From Chitinispirillaceae bacterium (GTDB lineage: Bacteria; Fibrobacterota; Chitinivibrionia; Chitinivibrionales; Chitinispirillaceae): 64,000 bases of DNA. The stretch lies in the NCBI GenBank assembly GCA_016929415.1, contig JAFGIW010000157.1:124001-188000 (forward strand). Reading direction: 5' to 3'. Below, in pieces: positions 1 through 8,037 of this stretch (its first letter is position 1; every line of letters starts with the position of its first letter). Position numbers and translations under genes: made by a program. Below the pieces are notes generated by a model. It was not told the DNA's origin and searched no databases. It saw only the letters and a list, made by a program, of their open reading frames with translations.

Positions 1-816
1 TAAAAGAGCCCCTGTCGTTATGGAATGGAATCTGTGCATAGAACCGTCCTGAAAAATGTTGAAACCGGAGGCTGAAAGGAATCAAGGCAAATGCACCATC
101 TCTTCGGCGCCGCCTCTTTGTTTATCTCGTGCCCCCCCCCCTCCCCCGAAGCCGTATCGGGGAATATACCCTTACCGGTCTTTTGTTGTCAAATCAAGGA
201 ATAGCGTTCAGAATCATCGACGACGGGGGGTGGTCCTTCAGCCCCTGTCCGGTTCTTTCAGCGCGAATGCGTACGCACCGAGCGAGATCGCCTTGCTTGT
301 TCCGATACGTGAGGTGTCGATGCCGAGGAGTGGTTTCGGTTACCACACTGAACCGCATATCCCCGTCTGCACACTGTTATAAGGTGAGACATGCGCCGTC
401 AATCGCTACCGAACCGCCGATCGTTACGGCGTAATCAGCTGTATTCCGGCTGCACCGAGAACCGCATTTAACCCCCGGAGCGCTTCATGCGGGTGATGGT
501 ATCGATACATTCGATGATTCCAGTGAACATGGTACGACTACCGGCCTTGAAAAAACGATACAACAGCGATGATGTGGCTGAAAAGGATCAAAAATACACG
601 GACTGCGGTGATGTATGCAGCTGTTGAGGGGAGGGGAACGGGGGCTTTCCTCAAGTTCAGCAGGGTGCGATCGTACCGTCCCTGCGTGCGGCAACCTGAA
701 AGCGTAACTACCATTTGAAGGAAAAATCCAGAAAGGGTTTTGTTGCTCTTGTCAACAGGCTCGTCGGGAGCGCATCACATCTGATATTCCGGAAACGTAT
801 CGAACGGAGATCCATT
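1..816. other. Left-edge region with no convincing long gene
   Basis: The open frames here are short, overlap each other on both strands and show no recognisable domain. A C10 homopolymer run lies at about 132-141, followed by T and C5. The only frame with a good ribosome-binding site is the 46-codon one at 487-627, listed separately. The stretch from 628 to 816 is the upstream region of the flavodoxin gene; I found no convincing -35/-10 pair in it. The region could hold the decayed end of a gene lying to the left of the window. Confidence 0.4.
487..627 (+). CDS. Possible 46-residue microprotein with a Cys-rich C-terminus
   Basis: The frame starts with ATG at 487, preceded by a GGAG ribosome-binding site six bases upstream (477-480), and ends with TGA at 625-627. 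The peptide is basic and Met-rich at its start and ends in TDCGDVCSC, with three cysteines in the last seven residues. A Cys-rich tail on a short peptide can mean metal binding or a modified peptide, but no modification enzyme is adjacent and no family is recognised. Length and composition are also compatible with chance, so this is a weak call. Confidence 0.18.
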   Translation: MRVMVSIHSMIPVNMVRLPALKKRYNSDDVAEKDQKYTDCGDVCSC

Positions 817-1371
817 ATGGCAAACAACGTTCTCGTTCTGTACGCCACCCGCGGCGGTTCTACGAGGGAGATAGCGGAATTGATCGTAAAACAACTTGCC
901 GCATCAGGCATGGAGGCCGAACTGCTGCCGGTACAAGCGGCGAGGTCGTTTGACGGATGCGATACCGTCGTGCTCGGTTCGGCGGTGCGCATGGGAAGGC
1001 TCATGCCCGAAATGGTCCGTTTCGTAAAAAAACACAAATCCCGGCTCTCCCGCTATCCAGTTGCCGCCTTTGCGGTATGCCTCTCCATGAAAGAGGAGAC
1101 CCCTGAACAGCATACAACCGCCGAAGCATTTCTCGATCCGATACGGCGGGAGGTCCCGCTTATCAGCGAGGGTCTCTTTGCCGGGAAAATGGATTATTCC
1201 AAGCTTGATTTCTTCGCGAGATTGATCGTCAGCAAGATGGTAAAGGCTCCTGAGGGCGATTTCACCGACCGGCGGAAAATCGAGGAGTGGACGGAGGCAT
1301 TGGAGAAGCGGCTCGAGGCGGAAACGACCAAGGAGACGGTAATTGAGATGCCCGACTTCGTCGGCGTGTGA
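817..1371 (+). CDS. Flavodoxin-domain protein (HemG-like)
   Basis: This 184-residue protein has the FMN-phosphate loop of short-chain flavodoxins at residues 10-16 (ATRGGST) directly after the first hydrophobic beta strand. It is followed by VLGSAVRMG at about 52-60 and the strand VAAFAVCLS at 82-90, as in the flavodoxin-domain family that includes the menaquinone-dependent protoporphyrinogen oxidase HemG. A role in FMN-based electron transfer follows from the family; the actual substrate cannot be told. The open frame begins at 715, but ATG 817 is preferred because GGAGA lies a few bases upstream and the flavodoxin strand starts at once. It stands alone, with no heme genes nearby. Confidence 0.75.
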   Translation: MANNVLVLYATRGGSTREIAELIVKQLAASGMEAELLPVQAARSFDGCDTVVLGSAVRMGRLMPEMVRFVKKHKSRLSRYPVAAFAVCLSMKEETPEQHTTAEAFLDPIRREVPLISEGLFAGKMDYSKLDFFARLIVSKMVKAPEGDFTDRRKIEEWTEALEKRLEAETTKETVIEMPDFVGV

Positions 1372-1418
1372 GTTCAGGGGCCGCTGCACGGTTGGCGATC
1401 GAGGGGGTGTATCTTTCC

Positions 1419-1450
1419 ACCTGCCTGCGCCGAGGCTTCGGCAGGCAGGT
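1419..1450. repeat. Palindromic repeat unit between flavodoxin and xylanase genes
   Basis: ACCTGCCTG at 1419-1427 pairs with CAGGCAGGT at 1442-1450. Inside it CCGA pairs with TCGG after a two-base bulge, leaving a GGCT loop. No T-run follows on either side, so it is not a standard terminator. The sequence resembles small GC-rich palindromic units that are interspersed in many bacterial genomes. I saw no second copy in this window. Confidence 0.5.
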
Positions 1451-1592
1451 AGGTTACAGTGCCGCAGGATTTTCTCTGTCACGTCAGACTGGTGTTGCTC
1501 GATATCAAGCAGGTCCGTCCTGCCGGGCTCATAAAGAAAAAGGGGCTTACACCAATCTGCGCCCCCGCCCCTCGATCGATGCCGTCAACCCG

Positions 1593-3131
1593 TCAGCGCG
1601 GGTGCACACCCATACCGGTGTAACACACCCAATCGGCAGTGTGGATGCGGAAGACGTGGCATCCCGCGGGAACGTTGACAAATGTCCCTGCACTGTTACT
1701 GATGGTGAAAGGTACTTTTAAAAGCAATCTTCCGGACACTGAAAATGTTGAAAGGTACAACTGCCCGCCGTCGATGGGCATAGCAAGGATAACCGGGCGT
1801 CCGTTGACTGAAATGATGTGTGAACCGCTGTACGCTTTTTCGCCGGTTGATTCAACATGCAAGGGGGGAACATACTTTTCCAGATTCACTTCAACCGTCT
1901 TGGTACCTGAACCCGGTTCCAGGTAGAAGGTGTCGATATACATATCATCACCTTCCTTCAGTGAAACGGTGTATTTCCCCTGATATCCGTTGAAGCTCAG
2001 CTTTCCGCTGGCGTCGGGAGCCTTTGTCACCTTGGTTTTCCACTCCTCACGAACTTCACGCCATTTTTTACCCACGTCAGTTTCCTGCAGCAGGGAATCC
2101 ACGAAATAACTTGAGAGGTTTTCACGCCACATTCGCCGTTTGCACCAGACCCAGAAAATGAGCCCTTCCACATTCCTATTGGCGAAACAGGTCCTCATGA
2201 GCTCCTCAACCTTTGCCGCCCGGTTCGACGTAATGGTGAAATCGACTTCAGTAAGCCAGATCCGTTTGCCCAGCTGCTGCGCGAGTTTATTGATCTTCGG
2301 TTCATAGCCGCTCTTTTCCAAGTATTCCTGGAAATGCCCTTCGCAGCCTACGATATCATAATAGTTCGCGAGAGGTTTTACTTTTGCAACGAATTTATCG
2401 ATGACGTCGTACTGTTCGATAAGGTTGTAGTCGTTGATGACAAATTTTGGATCCGGATCGACCTTCCGGGCTTCTTCCAGAATCCATTTAAAAATGTTGG
2501 GATCGCCGGTGGCCGAATCAAGCATGGTGGTCGCTGGGGTACTCCCGCTGCGTCCATGTACGATCTCGTTGATCACATCCCATTGCACGACTTTACCCTT
2601 GAAGTACCCCATCGCGCTGGCTATCCGTTCAGCCATCGCCTCCTTGAACTGGGGGGCTGTGAGCGTGTACGTCCATTTGGGAATCCAGCCGGTGTGCTCG
2701 TTCCAGAAAAGATTGTGACCGCGGATCGCGATGTCGTTCTTCTGTAAAAATTCAACCAGATAATCGGCTCGGGTATAGTCAGGTTCGGTTTTATTGACCG
2801 TATCCTGCTTGTGAACATACTCCCACTTCATTTCGTTTTCTGGCGTTCCCATGTCAAAGTATTTGAGAAATGCCTCACCGTAGTCCGGTCCCAGCGTATC
2901 AAACGCCCACCGGTTTATCGAGGCGCCAAAGCCGAAATGGTTGCGGGTCTGCCTCACCTCAACCTGTTTACCCGATACCATCTGGCCGGCAAGTTTCACC
3001 GAGAGATCGCAGTTTCTCATGCGATGACTGTAATCGTAGCTGCCTGAACTGGGGGCGGCAAACGGTACTGCCGCGATGACAAGGCCCGCTCCCGAAAGTG
3101 CTGCAACTGCGGTTATGAGGTGAGTTTTCAC
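1593..3131 (-). CDS. Secreted GH10 endo-1,4-beta-xylanase
   Basis: The 512-residue product starts with a signal peptide and carries a GH10 catalytic barrel. RGHNLFW is near residue 137, the acid/base glutamate is in WDVINE (about Glu189) and the nucleophile in WLTEVDF (about Glu295), the classical GH10 pair. It should hydrolyse xylan backbones outside the cell. The C-terminal 90 or so residues contain a sorting-type segment (FSVSGRLLL, then NVPAGCHVFRIH) like the type IX tails of other secreted proteins here. GTG at 3129-3131 is chosen over the upstream ATG at 3266 because a GGGGGG ribosome-binding site lies just before it and the signal peptide begins there. About 15 residues follow the normal end of the tail, which is odd. 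Confidence 0.88.
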   Translation of the reverse strand: MKTHLITAVAALSGAGLVIAAVPFAAPSSGSYDYSHRMRNCDLSVKLAGQMVSGKQVEVRQTRNHFGFGASINRWAFDTLGPDYGEAFLKYFDMGTPENEMKWEYVHKQDTVNKTEPDYTRADYLVEFLQKNDIAIRGHNLFWNEHTGWIPKWTYTLTAPQFKEAMAERIASAMGYFKGKVVQWDVINEIVHGRSGSTPATTMLDSATGDPNIFKWILEEARKVDPDPKFVINDYNLIEQYDVIDKFVAKVKPLANYYDIVGCEGHFQEYLEKSGYEPKINKLAQQLGKRIWLTEVDFTITSNRAAKVEELMRTCFANRNVEGLIFWVWCKRRMWRENLSSYFVDSLLQETDVGKKWREVREEWKTKVTKAPDASGKLSFNGYQGKYTVSLKEGDDMYIDTFYLEPGSGTKTVEVNLEKYVPPLHVESTGEKAYSGSHIISVNGRPVILAMPIDGGQLYLSTFSVSGRLLLKVPFTISNSAGTFVNVPAGCHVFRIHTADWVCYTGMGVHPR

Positions 3132-3238
3132 TATAAGTCCCCCCGATCTGAAAGACATATAAAATTCAAATTCGTCAGCCATCACACCGAAACGACAATT
3201 GCATTGCATGATGTTCTGCCGACAGGCTACTGATGTAA

Positions 3239-3556
3239 TATAGGCTTTTTCAGCGGAAGATTCCAATCTCCGGATGCAGTTCCGCCGGATTTTTCGGGGC
3301 GGCGGGTTCCAATCACCAAAATGATCCCGCCAGCTTCATGCAGGAACATGGCGGCATCATCTTCATTGATTCCATGATGCTTGACGCGGGAAAAATTGAA
3401 ACCCTCGGTTTCGCCGATACGGGACACCTGGACAGGGAGGTCCTGCTGTTATGTTTCGGTCTGAAAAGCCGAAGCGGCATGGAGCATACACTGATACGGC
3501 TGGGAGGGTCGGGCGGACGGATTGACATTGATCTGGATAAATATTTCACCGCTTGA
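3239..3556 (+). pseudogene. Open frame without a usable start; probable gene remnant
   Basis: The frame is open for 105 codons from just after TAA 3236-3238 to the stop at 3554-3556. The only ATG with room is internal at 3338, with no ribosome-binding site. Composition looks coding-like (FMQEHGGIIFIDSMMLDAG, then GHLDREVLLLCFG and GGRIDIDLDKYFTA), but no family is recognised. It sits between the xylanase and a truncated gene, in a stretch that seems to be decaying. It could be the 3' end of a lost gene. Confidence 0.3.
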
Positions 3557-3699
3557 ATCCCAAGGCGAAGGAATTGTATTTTCGACATTTGTTGTTGACG
3601 CCTGAAATACCACTATCTTTTCTCGAAGCTGGTCTATGCAAATTCTGCGGAAGCGGGAAAGGCGTCGGAAAATAGTACCGGTATCAAGGAGGAGCTTTT

Positions 3700-3765
3700 A
3701 TGCTCCCGTCCGCGTCCGGAAATCAAATCGCCTATCTTGACATGCAGCGGAGCAAGACTAAGTGA
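3700..3765 (+). CDS. 21-codon leader peptide coupled to the next gene
   Basis: ATG at 3700 is preceded by a near-perfect AAGGAGGAG ribosome-binding site at about 3687-3695. The frame encodes MLPSASGNQIAYLDMQRSKTK and ends with TGA at 3763-3765, which overlaps the GTG start (3762-3764) of the next gene in a GTGA arrangement. That geometry suggests translational coupling: ribosomes finishing the leader re-initiate at 3762, which has no good ribosome-binding site of its own. Alternatively a frameshift has split one longer gene. Confidence 0.45.
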   Translation: MLPSASGNQIAYLDMQRSKTK

Positions 3766-4478
3766 AGCGTATTCCTATTCAAAAAGAAAAAGGTGCAGTG
3801 GTCAGGCAATTGGCCGTCAAGGCGGGTAGAGTGTTACAAGGCGAGCACATTAGGCGCCTTGGGCGCTTTAGCATCCCGCTTATTTTTTTCAGTTGCTGTT
3901 TTATTTTCCTGTTGCGCTATATCGATCCGGCCGTCATCTATTCAAGCAACGGCATTAACATCCATACGTATGTCACACTCATGCATGCGACGTATGCCTT
4001 CTCTTATACAGACCTATTGTATCGACACCTGTTCATTCTCGAACTGACGCCGGAGTATCTGCGGGAAAACACCATCGCCGCGGAACCAATTGACCGCTAC
4101 TGTACCTATCGCCTCCTTAACTTCCAGTACAGTTACTGGAGAGATCTTCGCGTATGTCAGCGAGACTTGACCTCCTTTGCCGAGACTATGCTCGTGAATA
4201 CACAGAACTACACACGGAACGAGGCGGGGAACGACGCTTTTAAATGCGTCAACTGCCATATGCCGATGAACAACGATCCGAGCCGCTTCGTACTGCAGTT
4301 GCGCAGTAAGGCCGGCGGCGTCGAAACGCTCATCGCAATCGATGACACCATCGCCACCCTGTCGTCTCGGTTCGGCCATGCGGCTTGGCATCCGAGCGGC
4401 AGATATATCGCATTCGCGATCTACAAAGTGCAGCAGTATTTCCACGCCGTGGGCGGGCAGTTTTTATTAAACGCTTAA
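3762..4478 (+). CDS. Truncated PD40/TolB-like protein with one CxxCH motif
   Basis: The 238-residue product has an N-terminal membrane segment (about residues 37-52) and a domain ending in CVNCH, a possible haem c site, followed by a segment with the pattern AAWHPSGRYIAFAIYK. That pattern matches the start of a PD40/TolB-type beta-propeller in larger envelope proteins I recall from Bacteroidetes-like genomes, which continue with several more blades. Here the frame stops about one blade in, at residue 238. The protein is therefore probably a shortened remnant, or the CxxCH part works alone. The start is GTG 3762, coupled to the leader at 3700. Confidence 0.5.
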   Translation: MKRIPIQKEKGAVVRQLAVKAGRVLQGEHIRRLGRFSIPLIFFSCCFIFLLRYIDPAVIYSSNGINIHTYVTLMHATYAFSYTDLLYRHLFILELTPEYLRENTIAAEPIDRYCTYRLLNFQYSYWRDLRVCQRDLTSFAETMLVNTQNYTRNEAGNDAFKCVNCHMPMNNDPSRFVLQLRSKAGGVETLIAIDDTIATLSSRFGHAAWHPSGRYIAFAIYKVQQYFHAVGGQFLLNA

Positions 4479-4493
4479 ATCGCACATCCTCTC

Positions 4494-4533
4494 CTTCCCT
4501 CTTTTTCCCTTATCTTTCTTCCCTCTTTTTCCC
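4494..4533 (+). repeat. Two exact 16-bp polypyrimidine direct repeats
   Basis: CTTCCCTCTTTTTCCC occurs at 4494-4509 and again at 4518-4533, 24 bp apart from start to start. The second copy ends six bases before the extended -10 element of the cNMP-binding gene. The spacing and position suit a regulator-binding site, but they could equally come from slippage of a simple sequence. Confidence 0.7.
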
Positions 4534-4538
4534 ATAAG

Positions 4539-4547
4539 TGATATAAT
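4539..4547 (+). promoter_or_regulatory. Extended -10 promoter for the cNMP-binding gene
   Basis: TGATATAAT is a perfect extended -10 element. No clear -35 is present because the place is taken by the polypyrimidine repeats. A start about seven bases after the hexamer falls near 4554, only about five bases before ATG 4559, so the mRNA would be nearly leaderless. That agrees with the missing ribosome-binding site. Confidence 0.55.
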
Positions 4548-4558
4548 TAAAAATCGGC

Positions 4559-5038
4559 ATGGATATTAAAGCGTCATATGCGCTTCTGGACAAGATTCTT
4601 GTTCTGAAGAAAAACGTCCTTTTTTCGACGGTCTCGACCAGCGAGTTGCGTGCCGTCGCAGAAGTCGCGGAGGAACTTCATTTCAAGCCCGGCGAGCTGA
4701 TTGTCAAAGAGGACGATATCGGCGATGCGCTCTTTCTGATACGAAACGGATCGGTGCGGGTAGCGAAGCGCGTCGGTGCCGACCGTACCATAGATCTGGC
4801 TTCCATGGGGGAGGGGGAGTGTTTCGGGGAGATGGCGGCAATCGATGAGGAGGTGCGGTCCGCGACGGTATCGGCGCGTCAGGAGTGCGTCGTTTTGCGT
4901 ATAAGTAAAGATGATCTTTACGATGTTCTGCGTGATAACCCACAGATCGGCATCGAACTGCTGCGCATTTTCGTCAAACGGCTTCGCCGGGCGAACAGCC
5001 GGATCGAAGAGCTGTCACTGTCATCGGACAGGGGATGA
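4559..5038 (+). CDS. Single-domain cyclic-nucleotide-binding protein
   Basis: This 159-residue protein is a CRP-type cNMP-binding domain with its phosphate-binding cassette intact: FGE at residues 89-91 and RSA at 100-102. The usual C-terminal helix-turn-helix is absent; after the domain only a charged helix (RIFVKRLRRANSRIEEL) remains. It therefore cannot act as a standard CRP regulator and more likely senses a nucleotide or works as a partner protein. It opens a run of six same-strand genes, with only three bases between its stop and the next start. ATG 4559 has no ribosome-binding site. Confidence 0.85.
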   Translation: MDIKASYALLDKILVLKKNVLFSTVSTSELRAVAEVAEELHFKPGELIVKEDDIGDALFLIRNGSVRVAKRVGADRTIDLASMGEGECFGEMAAIDEEVRSATVSARQECVVLRISKDDLYDVLRDNPQIGIELLRIFVKRLRRANSRIEELSLSSDRG

Positions 5039-5041
5039 TGA

Positions 5042-6490
5042 ATGGAACGCCGTCTGTTACAGATAATCGCGGTACTTGCCAGCGGACTTACGCTCGTCGG
5101 ATGTACGCCTCGTCCGCAGGTGCTGGTGCTCATCAGCATGATGGCGGATCAGGAGGCCTACTTTAAAAATGAGCTGGTGCCGGCGTTCGAGAAGAAATAC
5201 CCCTCCGTCATCGAGGTGATCCATTACGGGAGCACCGACAGCATCGAGGACATCATGCGGCAGCGGGCGGGAACTATATCACTTGTAAAAGTACCTTTCG
5301 ACAAGGCTGGGCCGCTCATGCGCAAAGGAATGTTCGCGCCCCTGAGTTCGGTGCTGGCGGGGGACGGGCTCAAAAAGTTCAAGGATGCGTACCTTCTTAC
5401 ATCGCTCGGAGCCATGGATGGAAAACAGTACCTCGTTCCCCGGAAATTCGAGACGCGCATCATGGTATATTGCAAAAGCAAGGTCGCCGACGCCGCCGCG
5501 TCGTGGCGGACATGGAAGGACTCGATCGACGCGGTACTGAAGCATTACAACGGATACGGACTGCCCTCGACGTACCTGCTGGAGGATGATCCGGAGCAGT
5601 GGGACTATTTTGATATCTTCGTTGCGGGGTGGATATGGGGGCATACCCTTTACAACGGGAAGGTACAATCGCGGATCGGCCATCGCGGAAAACGGTATTC
5701 AGGAACCACGCTGCGGGTTATTGACCGGATATTTCAGCTCGGCGGAGACAGCAGCGCGGTGTTGTCGATGAAGGGAGACGCCGTTGTTGATGCGATCTGC
5801 TGGGAGGCGATATATACGGCGGCGGGAATTTACAATGAAAAAATGTGGAGTGAACGGTGGAGCGGCTCCGATATCTGGCAGCGGTTTGCTTCCGGAGACG
5901 TTTTTCTCTCCTTCATGACGCAACTTGACTGTTTTTTTCTCCACGGGACGGGAAGCGATAACCTCGACGGTTTTTTCCAGCTCCCGGAAGATATGGGCGT
6001 CGCGACCATGCCGCGCGCATGTTCGGTGCAGCTTGACGCGGCAGGAATACCGCATAACGGCAGCAAGGCGGTTACCACCGGCGGGTGGTGGTGGGCGATT
6101 CCCGCCGATGCCCCCTCTCCGGCGCTTGGATTTGAACTTGCATCCTTTATTTCGGGGACATCCGCACAGATACAGGAGTGCTCGCGCTTCGGTATGATTC
6201 CAGTACGAAAGGATATCCTCAGCGATATGTCGATGATGTTCGGCGGGGGATGGATCAAGAACATCTATGAAATGTCATTCAAGCAACTGGTAAAAAACGG
6301 GTATACGGTGCTGCCGGGGAGCAGCAACTTCAATGAGGTCGGAAGGTTGTATCTCGATCTCATCGACGAAGTTATTGTGAACCGGCACTGGGCGGCGGAG
6401 GGAGCATTCCCGCAGCGCGAGTATATCCGGGAGGTCATAACCTCCCTGTATCAACCGAAGATAGTGCAGACCCTGCAGACCGTACCGTGA
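5042..6490 (+). CDS. Orphan extracellular solute-binding lipoprotein (family 1)
   Basis: The 482-residue product has a lipoprotein signal with lipobox LVGC (Cys21) and the overall pattern of family 1 solute-binding proteins: an N-terminal lobe with EAYFKNELVPAFEKKYP, and a later segment GGWWWAIPADAPSPALGFEL. Such proteins normally deliver sugars to an ABC importer, but no permease or ATPase gene is nearby. It may bind a ligand for signalling instead. AGGGG seven bases before ATG 5042 supports the start. It is tightly linked to the cNMP-binding gene upstream and the TPR gene 40 bp downstream. Confidence 0.78.
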   Translation: MERRLLQIIAVLASGLTLVGCTPRPQVLVLISMMADQEAYFKNELVPAFEKKYPSVIEVIHYGSTDSIEDIMRQRAGTISLVKVPFDKAGPLMRKGMFAPLSSVLAGDGLKKFKDAYLLTSLGAMDGKQYLVPRKFETRIMVYCKSKVADAAASWRTWKDSIDAVLKHYNGYGLPSTYLLEDDPEQWDYFDIFVAGWIWGHTLYNGKVQSRIGHRGKRYSGTTLRVIDRIFQLGGDSSAVLSMKGDAVVDAICWEAIYTAAGIYNEKMWSERWSGSDIWQRFASGDVFLSFMTQLDCFFLHGTGSDNLDGFFQLPEDMGVATMPRACSVQLDAAGIPHNGSKAVTTGGWWWAIPADAPSPALGFELASFISGTSAQIQECSRFGMIPVRKDILSDMSMMFGGGWIKNIYEMSFKQLVKNGYTVLPGSSNFNEVGRLYLDLIDEVIVNRHWAAEGAFPQREYIREVITSLYQPKIVQTLQTVP

Positions 6491-6530
6491 CGGACGGGCA
6501 GGAAGCATCATCGCAAGGAAAGTAAAACGT

Positions 6531-7988
6531 ATGGACGAGCGCAGTGCAGAATTGACCGATTTACAGAAGGCGTACCGTGACGATCCGGAAAACCGCCCGG
6601 CGGCGCTGAACCTGGCGCAGCGCTACTGCGATCTCGGGTGGTTCAACGAGGCGATTGAATTATACCAGGCGGCGTTTGAACGCAGTCCGGATGATGCCAT
6701 GATTCTGCTCGAGTACGGCAATACCGCTTTTAAAAAAGGGGATTACACCAGTGCGGTACGGCTGTTTACCCGGCTGACGGAACGGCATCCTGATCGGATC
6801 GAGGGATGGAACAATCTCGGCATCGCCCTGACAAAATGTAATAACCATGAAAACGCCCGGGAGGCGTTTCACCGCGTCCTGGAGATCGAACCGGAAAACT
6901 CCGGGGCGCTCCTGAATATGGGCAATTATTATTTCGGCAAACAAGAATACGGTAAGGCACGCACCTATTTCGAACGCGCCTGTGCGGTGCGCGCCGATTT
7001 TCCCGATGCATGGTTCAATGTGGGAAATGCGTGCATCGAATTGAAATGCTACGAGGACGCCCGAACCGCTTTTGAAAAGGCACTGCGGTACCGGCGGGAA
7101 TTTCCCTCGGCGCTCAAGAACCTCGGTTGGGTATACGAACATGACGGCCGTCTCGCCGAGGCGCAGCAGTGTTATTCGGAAGCGATTCTCATCAACAAGG
7201 CCGATGCGAACCTCTATGTCAATTTTGGAAACGTGCAGGTGCGTCTCAAAAAGTACGATGAGGCGAAGAAGTACTTTCTCAAGGCGGTACGGCTCTCCCC
7301 GAACAACCTGCACGGCTGGCTGGGACTGCGCGGCTACGCACTGGCAAAAGGCGATGTGGAGACGTTCATGCGTGCGACCCTGGCGGTACTACCCCGGTTG
7401 AGCGATGAGATGCTCGCGCAGAGCATCGCCGTGCTCTACGACCTGCATCAAATTGACAAAGCGGATGAACTGTTGGAGCAGGCGGACCGCCTCGGCCGCG
7501 GCGGCGATCTGCTCGACCTTCAGCGCCTATTGCTCTATAAGCGCCAGGAAAAGCACCCGGAAAAAACTAAGGTGATTGCCGATCGTATTTCCGGATTGAC
7601 CGATCCGCCGGACGCGATCCATCGGGGCCTGGCGCGGTATTATCTGCTCACCAAAGAGTATGCCTGGGTGATCGCCTGTATCGAGCGTATGAAAGACAGG
7701 GATGCAACATCATACGGCCTTCTCTGGCGTGCGATGCTGGAGCAGGGAAAGACGGTTGAGGTGAAACGGGAAATCAGGGAATACATCGCCGTCCATCCCG
7801 AAAGCTTTGATACCTATTTTTTGCTTGCCGACATTGAGGCGAAACGGGGAAATGTCAAACGGGCCGAAACGCTGCTTGTTCACGCTTTGGACCATGGATT
7901 CAATGATATGGAGGAAATCCATGCGAACAGCGTATTGCATGATATTTTTGAATCGATGACCGGAAAACAGTTGATTGCAGATGCCTGA
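6531..7988 (+). CDS. Tetratricopeptide-repeat protein
   Basis: Of its 485 residues, about 15-270 consist of consecutive TPR units (for example AWFNVGNACIELKCYEDART and later LYVNFGNVQVRLKKYDEAKK), with weaker units towards the C-terminus. No signal peptide or membrane segment is present, so it is probably cytoplasmic and acts as a protein-protein scaffold. Its place between a surface lipoprotein gene and a coiled-coil protein gene suggests it belongs to the same complex or pathway. An AAGGAAAG sequence precedes ATG 6531. Confidence 0.85.
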   Translation: MDERSAELTDLQKAYRDDPENRPAALNLAQRYCDLGWFNEAIELYQAAFERSPDDAMILLEYGNTAFKKGDYTSAVRLFTRLTERHPDRIEGWNNLGIALTKCNNHENAREAFHRVLEIEPENSGALLNMGNYYFGKQEYGKARTYFERACAVRADFPDAWFNVGNACIELKCYEDARTAFEKALRYRREFPSALKNLGWVYEHDGRLAEAQQCYSEAILINKADANLYVNFGNVQVRLKKYDEAKKYFLKAVRLSPNNLHGWLGLRGYALAKGDVETFMRATLAVLPRLSDEMLAQSIAVLYDLHQIDKADELLEQADRLGRGGDLLDLQRLLLYKRQEKHPEKTKVIADRISGLTDPPDAIHRGLARYYLLTKEYAWVIACIERMKDRDATSYGLLWRAMLEQGKTVEVKREIREYIAVHPESFDTYFLLADIEAKRGNVKRAETLLVHALDHGFNDMEEIHANSVLHDIFESMTGKQLIADA

Positions 7989-8037
7989 TAAATAACTTTA
8001 TTGTGTATCAATTTTCCTTTTTTGAAAGGCGGTTCCC

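Noticed and set aside
904-1482. Minus-strand open frame opposite the flavodoxin-like gene
   Set aside because: The plus strand has the FMN loop and a fitting ribosome-binding site; the antisense frame has no motif.
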